Assembly (NCBI GenBank): GCA_964438025.1
Contig: CAYTIK010000028.1
Location: forward strand, 1-10,897
DNA from: GCA-002790615 sp964438025
GTDB lineage: Bacteria > Patescibacteriota > Minisyncoccia > Moranbacterales > UBA2206
Direction of reading: 5' to 3'
Length of the DNA stretch: 10,897 bases
Below, piece by piece: positions 10,879 to 10,897 of this stretch (position 1 is the first letter of the stretch; every line of letters starts with the position of its first letter). The notes beneath the pieces are model-generated. The model made no database searches, had not been told where the DNA came from, and worked only from the letters and a program-made list of their open reading frames with translations. The translations under genes and the position numbers were made by a program.

Positions 10879-10897
10879 CAAGAAAAATAAAATATAG

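Noticed and set aside
10460..10879. Minus-strand 139-aa frame over tRNA-Phe and its intron
   Set aside because: It is antisense to a tRNA, a group I intron and element E. The GRVELPT-like N-terminus is the typical antisense-tRNA artefact.

Overview
The window looks like a piece of a low-GC, small-genome bacterium, most likely a member of the Patescibacteria (CPR). This is inference, not a lineage test. It rests on short AT-rich genes mostly without Shine-Dalgarno sites, two genes whose promoters predict leaderless mRNAs, a self-splicing intron in a tRNA gene, tRNA genes that mostly lack an encoded CCA, and palindromic repeats inside coding sequence.

Left part (1-3232). The 3' end of an unrecognised plus-strand gene (to 83) converges on a minus-strand AbiE-type toxin-antitoxin operon (220-1480: toxin AbiEii downstream, regulator AbiEi upstream). 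That operon has a clear sigma70-like promoter and an 11-bp inverted repeat over its -10/start region. Next comes a minus-strand O-antigen ligase-family membrane protein (1544-3232). Its gene contains five perfect copies of the 16-bp palindrome TGTTCCACGTGGAACA and related half-sites, all read through in frame.

Middle part (3313-7413). A tRNA-rich plus-strand stretch holds tRNA-Ala(GGC), a small alpha/beta hydrolase, tRNA-Arg(CCT), the CCA-adding enzyme (cca), tRNA-Val(CAC), a 98-aa conserved-looking protein, tRNA-Leu(TAG) and a D-2-hydroxyacid dehydrogenase. Several intergenic gaps contain twin-hairpin elements, some ending in sequences that mimic the 3' end of a tRNA. A 59-bp twin-hairpin repeat brackets tRNA-Arg plus cca, and an exact 19-bp tRNA-tail repeat brackets the dehydrogenase.

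Right part (7501-10878). An isolated gene for a cysteine-rich unknown protein has its own promoter, a roughly 310-nt structured leader, a strong ribosome binding site and a strong terminator, unlike its neighbours. It is followed by an RluA-family pseudouridine synthase, ribosomal protein L19 (rplS, apparently leaderless), tRNA-Leu(GAG), tRNA-Val(TAC) and tRNA-Phe(GAA). The last is interrupted after U33 by a 239-nt group I intron. Two more twin-hairpin/tRNA-tail elements follow tRNA-Leu(GAG) and tRNA-Val(TAC).

Functional theme: tRNA genes, tRNA end-maturation (cca), RNA modification (RluA family) and translation (L19), plus cell-surface polysaccharide assembly, a fermentation-type dehydrogenase and a toxin-antitoxin module. 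The most unusual content is not the genes but three layers of small palindromic or structured elements: the parS-like repeats in the ligase gene, the T-arm/twin-hairpin elements beside tRNAs, and the tRNA-Phe group I intron.
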